A stretch of 36,563 nt of DNA from Candidatus Omnitrophota bacterium (GTDB taxonomy: Bacteria; Omnitrophota; Gorgyraeia; JABMRG01), in assembly GCA_013202935.1 (NCBI GenBank), contig JABMRG010000129.1, positions 1 through 36,563 of the forward strand. The letters are read 5' to 3'. This document shows positions 16,096-26,038 of the stretch, in pieces (position 1 is the first letter of the stretch; the number at the start of each line of letters is the position of its first letter). The position numbers and the translations under genes are program-made. The notes below the pieces were generated by a model. It did not search any database. It was given only the letters and a program-made list of their open reading frames with translations, and was not told the origin of the DNA.

Positions 16096-16581
16096 ATGGC
16101 TAATTTTAATAAAGTTTTATTTATGGGTAATCTGACACGTGATCCTGAATTACGCTACCTTCCTAATGGTACTGCTGTTACTAGTTTTACAGTTGCATCT
16201 AACAGGGTTTATACGCTACAGACGGGTGAGAAGAAACAGGAGGTTGCGTTTATGCGGGTTATAGTCTGGGCAAGAAGAGCAGAGACGTGTGGTGAATATC
16301 TCAGCAAGGGATCTTCGGTTTTTGTTGAGGGAAGGCTGCAGACAAGGACATGGGAGGCCCAAGACGGACAGAAGAGAAGCGCAGTTGAGATTGTTGCCGA
16401 CAATGTTCAGTTTCTTGGAAGGCCAAGGAAAGAGGGCCAGCCTGTCACAGCCGAAGGAAGCAAGAATGGACAGCAACCACTGGACATAGTACCAGATATA
16501 GATTTGCCCCCTTCGGGGACTTTGCCTCCGGGTAACACTGCAAAAGGAGATACGCAAGGACGCGATGAGGTACCATTCTAG
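16096..16581 (+). CDS. ssb: Single-stranded DNA-binding protein
   Basis: 161 residues. The OB fold spans about 1-108 (FNKVLFMGNLTRDPELRYLP, FMRVIVWARRAETCGEYLSK, FVEGRLQTRTW). A Gly/Pro-rich disordered linker leads to the acidic tip DEVPF, the docking peptide for replication and repair partners. Its place between rpsF and rpsR is conserved across many phyla. Confidence 0.96.
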   Translation: MANFNKVLFMGNLTRDPELRYLPNGTAVTSFTVASNRVYTLQTGEKKQEVAFMRVIVWARRAETCGEYLSKGSSVFVEGRLQTRTWEAQDGQKRSAVEIVADNVQFLGRPRKEGQPVTAEGSKNGQQPLDIVPDIDLPPSGTLPPGNTAKGDTQGRDEVPF

Positions 16582-16615
16582 TATTTAGTTTATTAAAAGA
16601 GAAGGGATAAGAGAT

Positions 16616-16900
16616 ATGCCAGTTAAAAGAACAGGAAAGTTTGGAAGAGACAAAAAAGGCCCTATGCGGCCCAGAAGAAACATGAGATTTCGCCTCGGGC
16701 CCAGAGGCTGTAGGTTGTGTAAGGATAAGAGCATAACGATTGAGTATAAGAATGCAGAGCTGTTAAAGCAGTTTATAACTGAGCAGGGTAAGATAACCCC
16801 AAGCCGCATATCAGGCAACTGCGCATCACACCAGAGAAAAATCGCAAGGGCGATAAAACGTGCACGCACTATGGCGCTTCTACCCTTTGTGGCAGAATAG
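16616..16900 (+). CDS. rpsR: 30S ribosomal protein bS18
   Basis: 94 residues; the conserved core runs from [19 protein letters not shown] through [20 protein letters not shown] to [10 protein letters not shown]. An N-terminal basic extension of about 30 residues precedes the core. Three Cys (CRLC and GNC) suggest the cysteine-containing, metal-binding type of S18. Confidence 0.96.
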   Translation: MPVKRTGKFGRDKKGPMRPRRNMRFRLGPRGCRLCKDKSITIEYKNAELLKQFITEQGKITPSRISGNCASHQRKIARAIKRARTMALLPFVAE

Positions 16901-16918
16901 ATAAAGGAAACAAATAAT

Positions 16919-17362
16919 ATGGAAATTATACTTAGAGAAGATGTGCAGAAAATAGGTAAGGCAGGAGATGTCATAAAGGTTAAGGATGGTTACGCAAGAA
17001 ATCACCTTATCCCCAAAAATCTTGCACTTAGGGTTACCCCAGAAAACCTGAAAGTGATAGAGGCACAGCGCAAATTAAAAGAACAGAAAGCAGAAGCTGT
17101 GAAACAGAAAGCGCAGGAACTGGCTGAGAAGCTGAGTGCAGTATCTTGTACCGTAACAATGACTGCCGGTGAAGATGATAAGCTCTTTGGGGCTGTAACC
17201 AACGCAGATATTGCGGAAGCGCTTCAGGCAGAGGATATCCTGGTTGATAAAAAAGATATTACACTGGAAGAAGAGATACATAAACTAGGTATATATTACG
17301 TAAATATTAAGTTACATCCTGAAGTTAGCCAACGCGTAAAGGTCTGGGTTGTAAAAAAGTAA
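16919..17362 (+). CDS. rplI: 50S ribosomal protein bL9
   Basis: 147 residues with the usual two-domain plan. The N-terminal domain (ILREDVQKIGKAGDVIKVKD, GYARNHLIPKNLA) binds 23S rRNA. A long connecting helix rich in Lys, Glu and Ala (about 45-75) leads to the C-terminal domain (LFGAVTNADIAEAL to the end). Confidence 0.96.
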   Translation: MEIILREDVQKIGKAGDVIKVKDGYARNHLIPKNLALRVTPENLKVIEAQRKLKEQKAEAVKQKAQELAEKLSAVSCTVTMTAGEDDKLFGAVTNADIAEALQAEDILVDKKDITLEEEIHKLGIYYVNIKLHPEVSQRVKVWVVKK

Positions 17363-17399
17363 AAACTAAAATCGAATAACTAAAAGACCGGATAATAAG

Positions 17400-18773
17400 A
17401 TGGCGAAAAAAGAAGAACTGATAGAGAAATTACCACCGCGAAGCAATGAGGCAGAGATGGCTGTACTGGGCTCTATGCTGCTTGAGGAGAACGCCATATC
17501 CCAGGCTATAGAGCTTTTAGAAGAGAGTTGTTTTTACAAGGATAGCCATAAGAAGATATTCAGCGTTATAGTAGAGATATACAGTCAGAACAAACCTGTT
17601 GATCTTGTGACTACAACGGAACTTCTTAAGCAAAGAAAAGAGCTTGATGGCTCGGGAGGAGCTTCTTATATCGCGTCATTAACAGAGACTGTGCCCACGG
17701 CTGCCAATATAAAACATTACGCAAAAATAGTCAGGGAAAAATATGTTTTTCGTTCTCTAATAACAACAGGAACTGAGATTGTATCAGAGGCATACAAAGC
17801 AGAGAGCAACTCGGAAGAACTGCTGGATCGTTCTGAGAAGATGATATTCGATATAACGACCAAAAAGGCTGAATCTTCATCCATACCTATAAAGGAGGTC
17901 ATAAAAGACAGCATTGAAACTATAGACAGCCTGTATCAAAGAAAAGAGAATATCACAGGCGTTCCAAGCGGATTTCATGAGTTTGATATAATGACAGCAG
18001 GGTTTCAACCTTCAGACCTGATTATAATTGCTGGCAGGCCTTCTATGGGAAAGAGTGCGCTGGCTACATGCATAACAGAGCATGCAGGAATTGCGGGAAA
18101 AATACCCACTGTTGTTTTCAGTCTCGAGATGTCAAAGGAGCAGCTGGCACAGAGAATGCTCTGCTCACATGCCAGGGTTGAGTTTCATAAGGTGAGAACA
18201 GGTTTTCTTTCACAGAGTGACTGGCCGAAACTTACGGATTCTGCAGGAAAACTTGCCGAAAGCCCTATATTTATCGATGATACACCTGCCATCTCTGCCC
18301 TTGAGTTAAGGGCAAAGGCGAGGCGTCTTAAGAGCCAGCATAATATAGGTCTGGTTATTGTTGATTATCTTCAGCTTATGCGTAGCAGCATCAGCAGCGG
18401 AGATAACCGCCAACAGGAGATATCTGAAATATCACGTTCTTTAAAAGCACTTGCACGTGAACTAAATGCACCTGTTATAGCTATAAGCCAGCTTTCAAGG
18501 GCGGTGGAAGCGCGTGCCGATAGAAGGCCGCAGCTTTCAGACTTAAGAGAATCGGGCGCCATAGAACAGGACGCGGACCTGGTTGTCTTACTTTTAAGAG
18601 AAGAATATTACAACCCTACACCTGAAAACAAAGGAATAGCAGAAATTATCGTAGCAAAGCAGAGAAATGGGCCGGTTGGCACAATGAACCTGGCGTTCCT
18701 TAAGGAATACACTAGATTTGAGAACCTGACACGACGCCACGCAGAATTGACAGAAGAAGAGGTAGAGGTCTAA
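17400..18773 (+). CDS. dnaB: Replicative DNA helicase DnaB
   Basis: 457-residue hexameric helicase that unwinds DNA at the fork. The N-terminal DnaG-binding domain (PPRSNEAEMAVLGSMLLEENAI) is followed by the RecA-like motor with Walker A GRPSMGKSA at about 212-220, Walker B VIVDYLQLM at about 318-326, and the SQLSRAVEARADRRPQLSDL segment. No intein or insertion interrupts it. It is the last gene of the rpsF operon; a hairpin follows within 6 nt. Confidence 0.97.
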   Translation: MAKKEELIEKLPPRSNEAEMAVLGSMLLEENAISQAIELLEESCFYKDSHKKIFSVIVEIYSQNKPVDLVTTTELLKQRKELDGSGGASYIASLTETVPTAANIKHYAKIVREKYVFRSLITTGTEIVSEAYKAESNSEELLDRSEKMIFDITTKKAESSSIPIKEVIKDSIETIDSLYQRKENITGVPSGFHEFDIMTAGFQPSDLIIIAGRPSMGKSALATCITEHAGIAGKIPTVVFSLEMSKEQLAQRMLCSHARVEFHKVRTGFLSQSDWPKLTDSAGKLAESPIFIDDTPAISALELRAKARRLKSQHNIGLVIVDYLQLMRSSISSGDNRQQEISEISRSLKALARELNAPVIAISQLSRAVEARADRRPQLSDLRESGAIEQDADLVVLLLREEYYNPTPENKGIAEIIVAKQRNGPVGTMNLAFLKEYTRFENLTRRHAELTEEEVEV

Positions 18774-18778
18774 ATGCA

Positions 18779-18807
18779 AAGCACTTCTTATGACATAAGA
18801 AGTGCTT
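18779..18807 (+). terminator. Hairpin after dnaB, terminator-like but without U-tract
   Basis: Perfect 13-bp arms (18779-18791 and 18795-18807) around a 3-nt loop begin just after the dnaB stop. No run of T follows, so it may be an mRNA-stabilising 3' end or act with other factors rather than as a classic intrinsic terminator. Confidence 0.55.
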
Positions 18808-18890
18808 GATACCTATTTATCAGGCTCTATTCATTTTTCTTTACATTTCCCAGGCTATATGATAGATTATGCTTAATAAGGAATAATAAT

Positions 18891-21233
18891 ATGAATAATA
18901 AGATTAGCTTATTTTCCTCATCACTTACTATAATATTTCTAATTATACTCTTCTTTCACCCTTTGGCAGGCTCCTCCTATGCTCAAGATTCAGAAACCAA
19001 GACCTCTGGACAAATTACAGACATAGAGATTGAAGGTAATAAAGTAGTAAGCACAACTACGGTACTTTCTAAGATCAAGATAAGGAAAGGTGACAGATTT
19101 TTGCAAAAAGCGGTTAACGAGGATATAAAGAGACTATATGCCACTGGGTTTTTTACAGATGTAAGCGCAGAAGTAGAGGAGTATAAAGAAGGCATAAGGC
19201 TTATATATTCTGTCTCAGAGAAGTCTCTGATTGATAAGATTGTATTTGAAGGTAATAAGGTTTATAAAGAGGAGGCGCTTAAGAAGCAGATAGACTCCAA
19301 GGATGGAGATGTATTAAACAGAAGACGGCTCTCTGAGGATATCAAAAAGATAAAGTCCTTCTATCAAAAGAAAGGATTTCCACTTATTGAGATAGATTAT
19401 GATGTAGACGTAAATGTCGAAACCAATAAGGCTATAGTTTATATAAGGATAGATGAACAGAAGCGATACAAAATAAAAAAGATTGAATTTAAAGGCAATG
19501 ACGCGTTTAACAATAAGAGGCTCTTAAAAGTAATAGCTACAAGGCCGGATACCCTCTTTACATCAGGAGTTCTGGATGAAGAGATGATAGATCAGGATAT
19601 GCTTAGGCTAGAGGCATTTTATAAGAATGAAGGCTACATAGATGTCGAGGCAACCAACAAAATAGATTATGACGAAACAAAAGAAGGCATATATATCAAT
19701 ATAACGGTAAAAGAAGGTGCTAGGTATTTTGTAGGAAACGTTGGATTGGAAGGCAATCAGATTGTTACCGACAAAGACATAAGAAAAGAACTTAAGATGG
19801 TAACAGGTAAGCCATATAACCCAAACAATCTACGCCTCGATGTTATTTCTATACAGACACTTTACTTTGATAGAGGTTATATGTCATGCAATATAAAGCC
19901 AATTACTGCTTTAGATAAAGATAAGAAGTCTATCGATGTCAAATACCGGGCTAAAGAGGGAGATTTAAGTTATCTCAATGAGATAAGGATTACCGGCAAC
20001 ACAAAGACAAAAGACGTGGTTATAAGAAGAGAACTCAGGCTCTATCCGGGAGAACGGTTTGATGGTAAAAAACTTAAAAAGTCGAAACAGAGGCTTTATG
20101 ACCTTGGTTATTTTGATGAGGTTATCTTTGATACAGAACCGACTCAGGCACCAGATAAGAAAGATCTGGTTGTAAGCGTTAAGGAAGCAAAGACAGGAGA
20201 GTTTAGTTTCGGTGGCGGATATAGTTCTGTTGACAGGTTGTTGGGTTTTGTAGAGGTAACACAACGTAATTTTGATATAATGAATTTTCCGACACTTACC
20301 GGTGCGGGGCAGATTTTGAATATAAGAGCAGAAGTTGGCTCTGTCAGGCAGAACTATATTTTGAGTTTTACCGAACCATGGATATTCGGATATCCTTATC
20401 TTTTTGGTTTTGATCTTTTTAATTTTGATAGAGACAAAAAAACATCGCTTGGTTATGGTTATGCTGAAAGGAGAACGGGAGGAAACTTAAGGTTTGGAAA
20501 GGAATTTACCGACTATGATCGCGCAGACCTAAAATACAGGCTTGAGAGCGTTAAGATATCAGATGTCTCATCAGATGCCACAACCGCGCTTAAAGATGAG
20601 GAAGGCAAGAACATCATAAGCAGCCTTAGCCTTACTCTTACACGTAACACTACAGACAACAGATATAACCCCACAGAAGGCCATATATTATCTATTACCG
20701 GAGAAGATGCCGGAGGGCTCTTTGGAGGCGATAAAGACTTCTATAAAGCAATAGCTTTAGCAGACCAATTTTTCCACCATAAGATCTATGACAAAAAACT
20801 GGTGCTTGAACTCAAAGGTCGGGCAGGATGGTCTGAGGAGTATGACAATACCAAGTCCGTCCCCCTTTATGAGAGATTCTTTGCAGGAGGCGCAAATACG
20901 GTAAGAGGCTATAAAGAACGAAGTATAGGCCCACGTGACGCAGTAACAAATGACCCCATTGGTGGTGAGTCGATGCTTATAGGTAATGCTGAACTTACAT
21001 ATCCTATATTTAAAAATTTTAAGATAGCCACATTTTATGATATCGGTAATGTCTGGGAAAAGTCTTATGGCATATTTAAAGCCGGTGATTTTAAATCAGG
21101 AACCGGTGTTGGCGTAAGGGTAAAGACCCCTATCGGCCCTATCAGTGTTGATGCAGGGTATCCGCTTGATGAAGCCAGCCCTGGAGATAAGAAGAAGATA
21201 AGATTTCATTTCAACATGAGTAGAGGTTTCTGA
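18891..21233 (+). CDS. bamA: Outer-membrane protein assembly factor BamA
   Basis: 780 residues. A signal peptide (about 1-31, hydrophobic IIFLIILFFHPLAG, cut near SYA) precedes five POTRA domains (about 40-420, starting ITDIEIEGNKVVS). A 16-strand barrel begins near GEFSFGGGYSSVDRL. The barrel carries the VRGYKE loop-6 motif of the Omp85 family and ends in a terminal Phe (MSRGF). It inserts beta-barrel proteins into the outer membrane. A weak promoter may lie in the 117-nt gap after dnaB (TTTACA at 18840). ATAAGGAA gives a ribosome site. No bamB or bamD gene is nearby. Confidence 0.96.
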   Translation: MNNKISLFSSSLTIIFLIILFFHPLAGSSYAQDSETKTSGQITDIEIEGNKVVSTTTVLSKIKIRKGDRFLQKAVNEDIKRLYATGFFTDVSAEVEEYKEGIRLIYSVSEKSLIDKIVFEGNKVYKEEALKKQIDSKDGDVLNRRRLSEDIKKIKSFYQKKGFPLIEIDYDVDVNVETNKAIVYIRIDEQKRYKIKKIEFKGNDAFNNKRLLKVIATRPDTLFTSGVLDEEMIDQDMLRLEAFYKNEGYIDVEATNKIDYDETKEGIYINITVKEGARYFVGNVGLEGNQIVTDKDIRKELKMVTGKPYNPNNLRLDVISIQTLYFDRGYMSCNIKPITALDKDKKSIDVKYRAKEGDLSYLNEIRITGNTKTKDVVIRRELRLYPGERFDGKKLKKSKQRLYDLGYFDEVIFDTEPTQAPDKKDLVVSVKEAKTGEFSFGGGYSSVDRLLGFVEVTQRNFDIMNFPTLTGAGQILNIRAEVGSVRQNYILSFTEPWIFGYPYLFGFDLFNFDRDKKTSLGYGYAERRTGGNLRFGKEFTDYDRADLKYRLESVKISDVSSDATTALKDEEGKNIISSLSLTLTRNTTDNRYNPTEGHILSITGEDAGGLFGGDKDFYKAIALADQFFHHKIYDKKLVLELKGRAGWSEEYDNTKSVPLYERFFAGGANTVRGYKERSIGPRDAVTNDPIGGESMLIGNAELTYPIFKNFKIATFYDIGNVWEKSYGIFKAGDFKSGTGVGVRVKTPIGPISVDAGYPLDEASPGDKKKIRFHFNMSRGF

Positions 21234-21311
21234 TAGAAACGTCTAAATTCTAAACAAAAAGTAACCCCACATTTTCCAAACCTAAAAGCCAAATAAAGGA
21301 GGAAAATTACT

Positions 21312-21836
21312 ATGGTCAAGGTCAAGGTTTTGATTTTAGTAGTTGCATTGATGCTGGGCTTTTGTTCTTTTTCTGAGTATGCACAGGCAGCTGATGCAGT
21401 AAAGATAGCGTATATAGACGTTGCTTCTGTTTTCGACTCATACGATAAGACAAAAGACGAAGATGCGGCATTAGGTAAAAAGAGTGAAACAAAGCAGAAA
21501 GAGCGTGAGAGGGTTGTTGAAAAAATAAGGAACTCAAAGAGTGAGCTCGAACTCCTGGGCGAGAAACAGAGAGAGAAGAAGCAGGCTCAGATAGATGAGG
21601 AGATACGCAAGCTACAGGATTTTGACAGAGAGGCAAAAACAGAGCTCAGGAGAGAAAGAGACACCATGGTAAGGGAGATCTTAAAAGAAATAGATGTTGT
21701 GATAAAAGATTATGCTAAAAAGAATGGTTATACTATAGTGCTAAATAGCAGGATACTTGTCTATGCAGAAGAAGGTTATGATATAACCCGCGAGATAGTA
21801 AATATTTTAAATTCACGCTACAGAAGAAAAAAATAA
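21312..21836 (+). CDS. skp: Skp/OmpH-family periplasmic chaperone
   Basis: 174 residues with a signal peptide (cut after AQA, about residue 26). The mature start [20 protein letters not shown] is typical of OmpH, followed by a long charged coiled coil (about 50-120) and a C-terminal beta strand. Skp trimers hold unfolded outer-membrane proteins for BamA. The bamA-skp-lpxD order is widely conserved. AAAGGAGG lies just upstream. Confidence 0.93.
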   Translation: MVKVKVLILVVALMLGFCSFSEYAQAADAVKIAYIDVASVFDSYDKTKDEDAALGKKSETKQKERERVVEKIRNSKSELELLGEKQREKKQAQIDEEIRKLQDFDREAKTELRRERDTMVREILKEIDVVIKDYAKKNGYTIVLNSRILVYAEEGYDITREIVNILNSRYRRKK

Positions 21837-21837
21837 G

Positions 21838-22872
21838 ATGGTGCCTATTAGAAAAACCCTTAAGGAGATAGCATCCTTAATCGATGGCGAACTAATCGGT
21901 AACGGAGATGTCGAGATAACAAATGTAAACGGCATAAGGGAAGCAAGGAAAGGTGAGATCACCTTTCTGGCAAACCCTCTCTATGGTTCCCTCTTAAATA
22001 CAACAGGCGCCTCTGCGGTTGTCACCTCAAAGGATATTGCTGAAGCACCCAAACCTATAATACGTACTGAAAATCCCTCCGTAGCCTTTTCTAAGGTCAT
22101 ATCTATATTCCAGCCTGATAGAGAAGATGCGGTGCTTCCAAAGTCCATACACAAAAGTGCTATTCTTGCCAAAAACGTAACTCTTGGTAAAAATATTGGT
22201 ATAGGCCCACATGTAGTTCTAGAAGATAGTTCTGTTATAGGTGACCATACAGTAATATCTGCGAATGCATACATAGGCCCCAATACAAAGATTGGTAAAG
22301 GCTGCAGGATATACCCGAATGTTACAATACGCGAGAATTCTATAGTAGGAGACAACGTTGTTATACACAGCGGTACTGTTATAGGATCAGATGGCTTTGG
22401 TTATATCAATGTTGATGGTGTGCACCAGAAGATACCACAGACAGGCACAGTAGCTATAGAGGATGATGTTGAGATAGGATCCAATGTATCAATAGACAGG
22501 GCAAGGTTTGGCCAGACACGTATAGGCAAGGGTACAAAGATAGACAACCTGGTGCAGATAGCGCATAATGTAAAAATAGGCCCTCATTCTATCATTGTTT
22601 CACAGACAGGAATCTCTGGGAGTGCCGAACTTGGCAAGAACGTAATTTTGGCAGGGCAGGTTGGTGTAGTCGGCCATGTTGTTATAGGCGACAATACGAT
22701 AGTGGGAGCACAGTCAGGTGTCAGCAAATCTATACCAGCGGGCTCTATAGTACTTGGTTCACCTGTAAAGCCTATACAGGATGAGAAGAGATTATATGTC
22801 TATATACGCAAGCTTCCTGAACTGTTTAAGGCAGTCAAGGAGCTTAAGGATAAGTTACTAAAGAAAGATTAG
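21838..22872 (+). CDS. lpxD: UDP-3-O-acylglucosamine N-acyltransferase
   Basis: 344 residues. An N-terminal uridine-binding domain (about 1-100) precedes a left-handed beta-helix of hexapeptide repeats and a C-terminal helix. The catalytic His is in [17 protein letters not shown] and [10 protein letters not shown] are family blocks. It adds the second acyl chain to UDP-3-O-acylglucosamine in lipid A synthesis. It starts 1 nt after skp and ends 2 nt before lpxC-fabZ. Confidence 0.96.
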   Translation: MVPIRKTLKEIASLIDGELIGNGDVEITNVNGIREARKGEITFLANPLYGSLLNTTGASAVVTSKDIAEAPKPIIRTENPSVAFSKVISIFQPDREDAVLPKSIHKSAILAKNVTLGKNIGIGPHVVLEDSSVIGDHTVISANAYIGPNTKIGKGCRIYPNVTIRENSIVGDNVVIHSGTVIGSDGFGYINVDGVHQKIPQTGTVAIEDDVEIGSNVSIDRARFGQTRIGKGTKIDNLVQIAHNVKIGPHSIIVSQTGISGSAELGKNVILAGQVGVVGHVVIGDNTIVGAQSGVSKSIPAGSIVLGSPVKPIQDEKRLYVYIRKLPELFKAVKELKDKLLKKD

Positions 22873-22874
22873 CA

Positions 22875-24191
22875 ATGGCATTACAGCGCACTATTAAGAA
22901 TGAATCAAGCCTTGAGGGTATGGGTATTCATACAGGCAAAAATATAAAGGTCTCATTTAAACCAGCGCCTGTAAATAATGGAGTAAGCTTTGTAAGAACA
23001 GATTTACCGGATAGGCCTGTTATACCTGCAACAACAACAAGCCTGGTAGATGCTTCTAAAAGACCAAGGCGTACCGCTATTGGTAGAGGGGATACAGAAA
23101 TCCAGACAATAGAGCACCTTCTGGCAACACTTTGTGGGCTTGAGATAGATAATATTATTGTTGAGTTGGATGGCCCTGAACTTCCGGGCCTAGATGGAAG
23201 CGCTGAGGATTTTGTAAGGATACTAAAGAAAGCGTCCATTGTAGAACAAGACGTAGATCGCAAAAACTTTGTTGTACAAGAGCCAATATTAATACAGGAT
23301 GGAGATTCTGTTTTAGGCATATTGCCCGATGTAAATTTCAGGGTAAGTTATACGCTTGATTATCCCACAACAGATTTCAAGACGCAGTATGGAAGTTTTT
23401 TGGTAAACAGTGAAACCTTTGAAAATGAGATTGGACCAAGCAGGACATTCTGCCTGGAAGAAGAAGTAGAGCATTTAAGGAGCCTTGGATTAGGAAAAGG
23501 AGCGTCACTGGATAATACTGTTGTTGTAGGAAAACAGGGTATAGTCAGTGGCACACTTAAATTTGAGGATGAATTCCTGCGCCATAAGATACTAGATATT
23601 ATAGGCGACCTTTACCTTTTAGGGTTTCCCATAAAAGGGCATGTTGTAGCTGTTAAGAGTGGACATGTGTTAAATCTTCAGCTTCTTAAAGAGATAGAGA
23701 ACCAGAAGAAAAGACTTGAATCGAAGGGTTTAAGAAAAGCTATCCAGGCCCCGGCCATACCAAAAGGTATCATGGGCCAGGATGAGATAAAAAAGATTCT
23801 TCCTCACAGATATCCTTTTCTTATGATAGATAGGATACTTGAGCTTGGTGATACAGCAGCTGTCGGCATAAAGAACCTTACTGAGAACGATTATTTTTTT
23901 GCAGGCCACTTTCCAAGTTTTCCAGTAATGCCAGGCGTGCTTATACTTGAGGCGCTTGCACAGACAGGAGGGGTACTTATGTTAAGCCGCCCCAGCAATA
24001 AGGGCAAGATAGCTTATCTTATGTCGGTAAACAACGCAAAGTTCAGAAGAATAGTAAAGCCCGGAGACCAATTGAGGCTTGAGATAGAGATTGCTAGGTT
24101 TAAGACAAAGACAGGCCAGGGACACGGAAAGGCTTTTGTAGAGGATAAGCTTGTTGCAGAGGCAGACCTTATGTTTGTCCTCGGAGACTAA
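22875..24191 (+). CDS. lpxC-fabZ: Fused LpxC deacetylase / FabZ dehydratase
   Basis: 438 residues in two domains. LpxC (about 1-275) is the zinc deacetylase committing to lipid A: zinc ligands His81 (TIEHLLA), His237 and Asp241 (RHKILD), catalytic His264 (KSGHVLN). FabZ (about 300-438) is the (3R)-hydroxyacyl-ACP dehydratase: [12 protein letters not shown], catalytic His345 (AGHFP) and Glu359 (LEALAQ). The two compete for the same 3-hydroxyacyl pool, so fusion fixes their ratio. Such fusions are known from Bacteroidota and some candidate phyla, so this is a lineage marker rather than an artefact; no frameshift is needed. Confidence 0.96.
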   Translation: MALQRTIKNESSLEGMGIHTGKNIKVSFKPAPVNNGVSFVRTDLPDRPVIPATTTSLVDASKRPRRTAIGRGDTEIQTIEHLLATLCGLEIDNIIVELDGPELPGLDGSAEDFVRILKKASIVEQDVDRKNFVVQEPILIQDGDSVLGILPDVNFRVSYTLDYPTTDFKTQYGSFLVNSETFENEIGPSRTFCLEEEVEHLRSLGLGKGASLDNTVVVGKQGIVSGTLKFEDEFLRHKILDIIGDLYLLGFPIKGHVVAVKSGHVLNLQLLKEIENQKKRLESKGLRKAIQAPAIPKGIMGQDEIKKILPHRYPFLMIDRILELGDTAAVGIKNLTENDYFFAGHFPSFPVMPGVLILEALAQTGGVLMLSRPSNKGKIAYLMSVNNAKFRRIVKPGDQLRLEIEIARFKTKTGQGHGKAFVEDKLVAEADLMFVLGD

Positions 24192-24193
24192 AT

Positions 24194-24976
24194 ATGGGTA
24201 ATGGGATAAATATACATGATACTGCTATAATATCTAAAGATGCAGAGCTGGCTGAAGGTGTAACAGTAGGCCCTTATAGTGTGATAGATACAAATGTCAA
24301 AATAGGCCCTGCAACAAAGATAGGCCCCTATTGTACTATTAATGAATATACAACCATAGGCAAGGAATGTGAAATATTTCAGGGTGCGTCAATAGGCAGC
24401 ATAAGTCAGGATAAGAAGTTCAAGGGTGAAAAAGGTTTTTTAGAGATAGGTAACAATAATGCAATAAGGGAGTATGTTACCATGAACCGCAGCACAGAGA
24501 AAAATGGAAAGACAGTTATAGGTAATGATAACCTTTTTATGGCGTACAGCCATATTGCTCACGATTGTATTGTGGGTAACTCAGTAACAATAGCAAATTG
24601 TGGTACACTGGCAGGCCATGTAGTGCTAGAAGACGGTGTTATTATCGGAGGCCTTGCGGGAGTGCATCAATTTGTTAGAATGGGCCAACTTTCGATACTC
24701 GGCGGGTGTTCAAAAGTAGTGCAGGATATAGTCCCTTATTCTATGGTAGATGGCCAGCGTGCAAAGATATGCGGCATCAATTCTATAGGTTTAGAGCGAG
24801 CAGGCTTTTCAGATGAGGCAAAAGATAGCCTCAAAAAGGCATTCAAGATACTCTTTTCTATGAAGCTTAATATTAAGAATGCATTAAAGAGAGTAGAAGA
24901 AGAGCTCCCACCATCAGAAGAGATAAAGAATCTAGTCAATTTTATAAAATCCTCAGAACGAGGCATTGCCAGATAA
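24194..24976 (+). CDS. lpxA: UDP-N-acetylglucosamine acyltransferase
   Basis: 260 residues; first acyl transfer of lipid A synthesis. It is a left-handed beta-helix of hexapeptides from the N-terminus, with MNRSTEKNGKTVIGNDN and the catalytic His123 within SHIAHDCIVGN. C-terminal helices begin near AGFSDEAKD. Whether it acts on UDP-GlcNAc or on a 3-amino derivative cannot be told here (see the oxidoreductase at 27938). Confidence 0.96.
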   Translation: MGNGINIHDTAIISKDAELAEGVTVGPYSVIDTNVKIGPATKIGPYCTINEYTTIGKECEIFQGASIGSISQDKKFKGEKGFLEIGNNNAIREYVTMNRSTEKNGKTVIGNDNLFMAYSHIAHDCIVGNSVTIANCGTLAGHVVLEDGVIIGGLAGVHQFVRMGQLSILGGCSKVVQDIVPYSMVDGQRAKICGINSIGLERAGFSDEAKDSLKKAFKILFSMKLNIKNALKRVEEELPPSEEIKNLVNFIKSSERGIAR

Positions 24977-24980
24977 TCCA

Positions 24981-25793
24981 ATGGAAAGAATAGATAAAAT
25001 AGCGCTTATAGCAGGAAGCGGAAATTTTCCGTTATTTCTTGCAAAAGCCGCAAAGACAAATGGCGTGGGCGTAACTGCCATATGCATCAATTCAGAAACA
25101 GATGAGAGAATAGAGAAGGTAGTAGACAAGTCTTACTGGGTAAACTTAGGCGAGGGCAAGAAGCTGCTTTCTATTTTCAAAGATGAGAATATCAAACATG
25201 CGGTTATGGCAGGTAAAATATCCAAAATGACAATAATAAGAGAGGGCCTGAGGCTTGATGGAGAGGCAAAGAAAGTAATATCAAATATTATGGACAGAAG
25301 AGACGATACCATGCTTTCAGCAGTTGCCAATCGGCTCAAGGAGGCAGGAGTAGAGCTGCTTGATTCAACTACTTTTGTCAGTGGCATGATGCCTAAGGAG
25401 GGAGTGCTTACCAAAAGAAGACCGAGCAGAGAAGAATCTGAGGATATCAAGTTCGGTTTTAAGATGGCTAAGGAGATGGGCAGGTTGGATATAGGCCAGT
25501 CCGTCGTTGTTAAGAAGAAAGCAGTGATAGCTGTTGAGGCTATTGAGGGAACAGATAATACAATAAAGAGAGCCGGAGAACTTGCAGGCGAGGGGACAGT
25601 GGTTGTTAAGGTGTCAAAGCCGAATCAGGACATGAGGTTTGATGTCCCTGTTGTAGGCCCTACTACTATAAAGTCACTTGAAGAGGCAAGATCATCAGTT
25701 CTCGCTATAGAAGCTGGCAAGGTGCTTTTGCTTGAGGCTGAAGAAGTAATCAGAGAAGCAGATAGCGCAGGAATATCCGTCATAGCAGTATAG
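24981..25793 (+). CDS. lpxI: UDP-2,3-diacylglucosamine pyrophosphatase LpxI
   Basis: 270 residues from ATG 24981 (an in-frame TTG 24966 overlapping lpxA is less likely). Family blocks: IALIAGSGNFPLFLA at the N-terminus, VMAGKISK, AVEAIEGTDNTIKRAGELAG and KPNQDMRFDVPVVGPTTI near the C-terminus. LpxI (formerly DUF1009) hydrolyses UDP-diacylglucosamine to lipid X in bacteria lacking LpxH. Its stop codon overlaps the first repeat of the 25793-26038 element. Confidence 0.94.
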   Translation: MERIDKIALIAGSGNFPLFLAKAAKTNGVGVTAICINSETDERIEKVVDKSYWVNLGEGKKLLSIFKDENIKHAVMAGKISKMTIIREGLRLDGEAKKVISNIMDRRDDTMLSAVANRLKEAGVELLDSTTFVSGMMPKEGVLTKRRPSREESEDIKFGFKMAKEMGRLDIGQSVVVKKKAVIAVEAIEGTDNTIKRAGELAGEGTVVVKVSKPNQDMRFDVPVVGPTTIKSLEEARSSVLAIEAGKVLLLEAEEVIREADSAGISVIAV

Positions 25794-26038
25794 GGGACGT
25801 TTCCCTCGGCTTCGCCTCGGGGAACCAGTCAGGTAAGAGATTCATAGAAGTGTTTGGTTTCACCTACTTATATAGGGAACGTTTCACCTACTTGCAACCT
25901 GTTGAAAACAAATAAGTTAAGTCAACGCACTTTACACTTTTTGTATATTAACGAATAGGAACTTATCTTTTAAAAATGTAATAGTGAACATCATAACTGT
26001 TTGCATGATAAAGGGTTGTGAGCGGGTGAAACGTCCCC
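25793..26038. repeat. Intergenic element bounded by 11-bp inverted repeats
   Basis: GGGGACGTTTC at 25793-25803 (overlapping the lpxI stop) is exactly mirrored as GAAACGTCCCC at 26028-26038, directly abutting the nadE ATG at 26039. A third, near-identical direct copy is GGGAACGTTTC at 25875-25885. GTTTCACCTACTT occurs twice (25857-25869 and 25881-25893), and a local hairpin spans about 25801-25824. The interior is AT-rich and encodes nothing recognisable. The layout suggests a REP/MITE-like non-autonomous element filling the whole lpxI-nadE gap. Confidence 0.65.
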
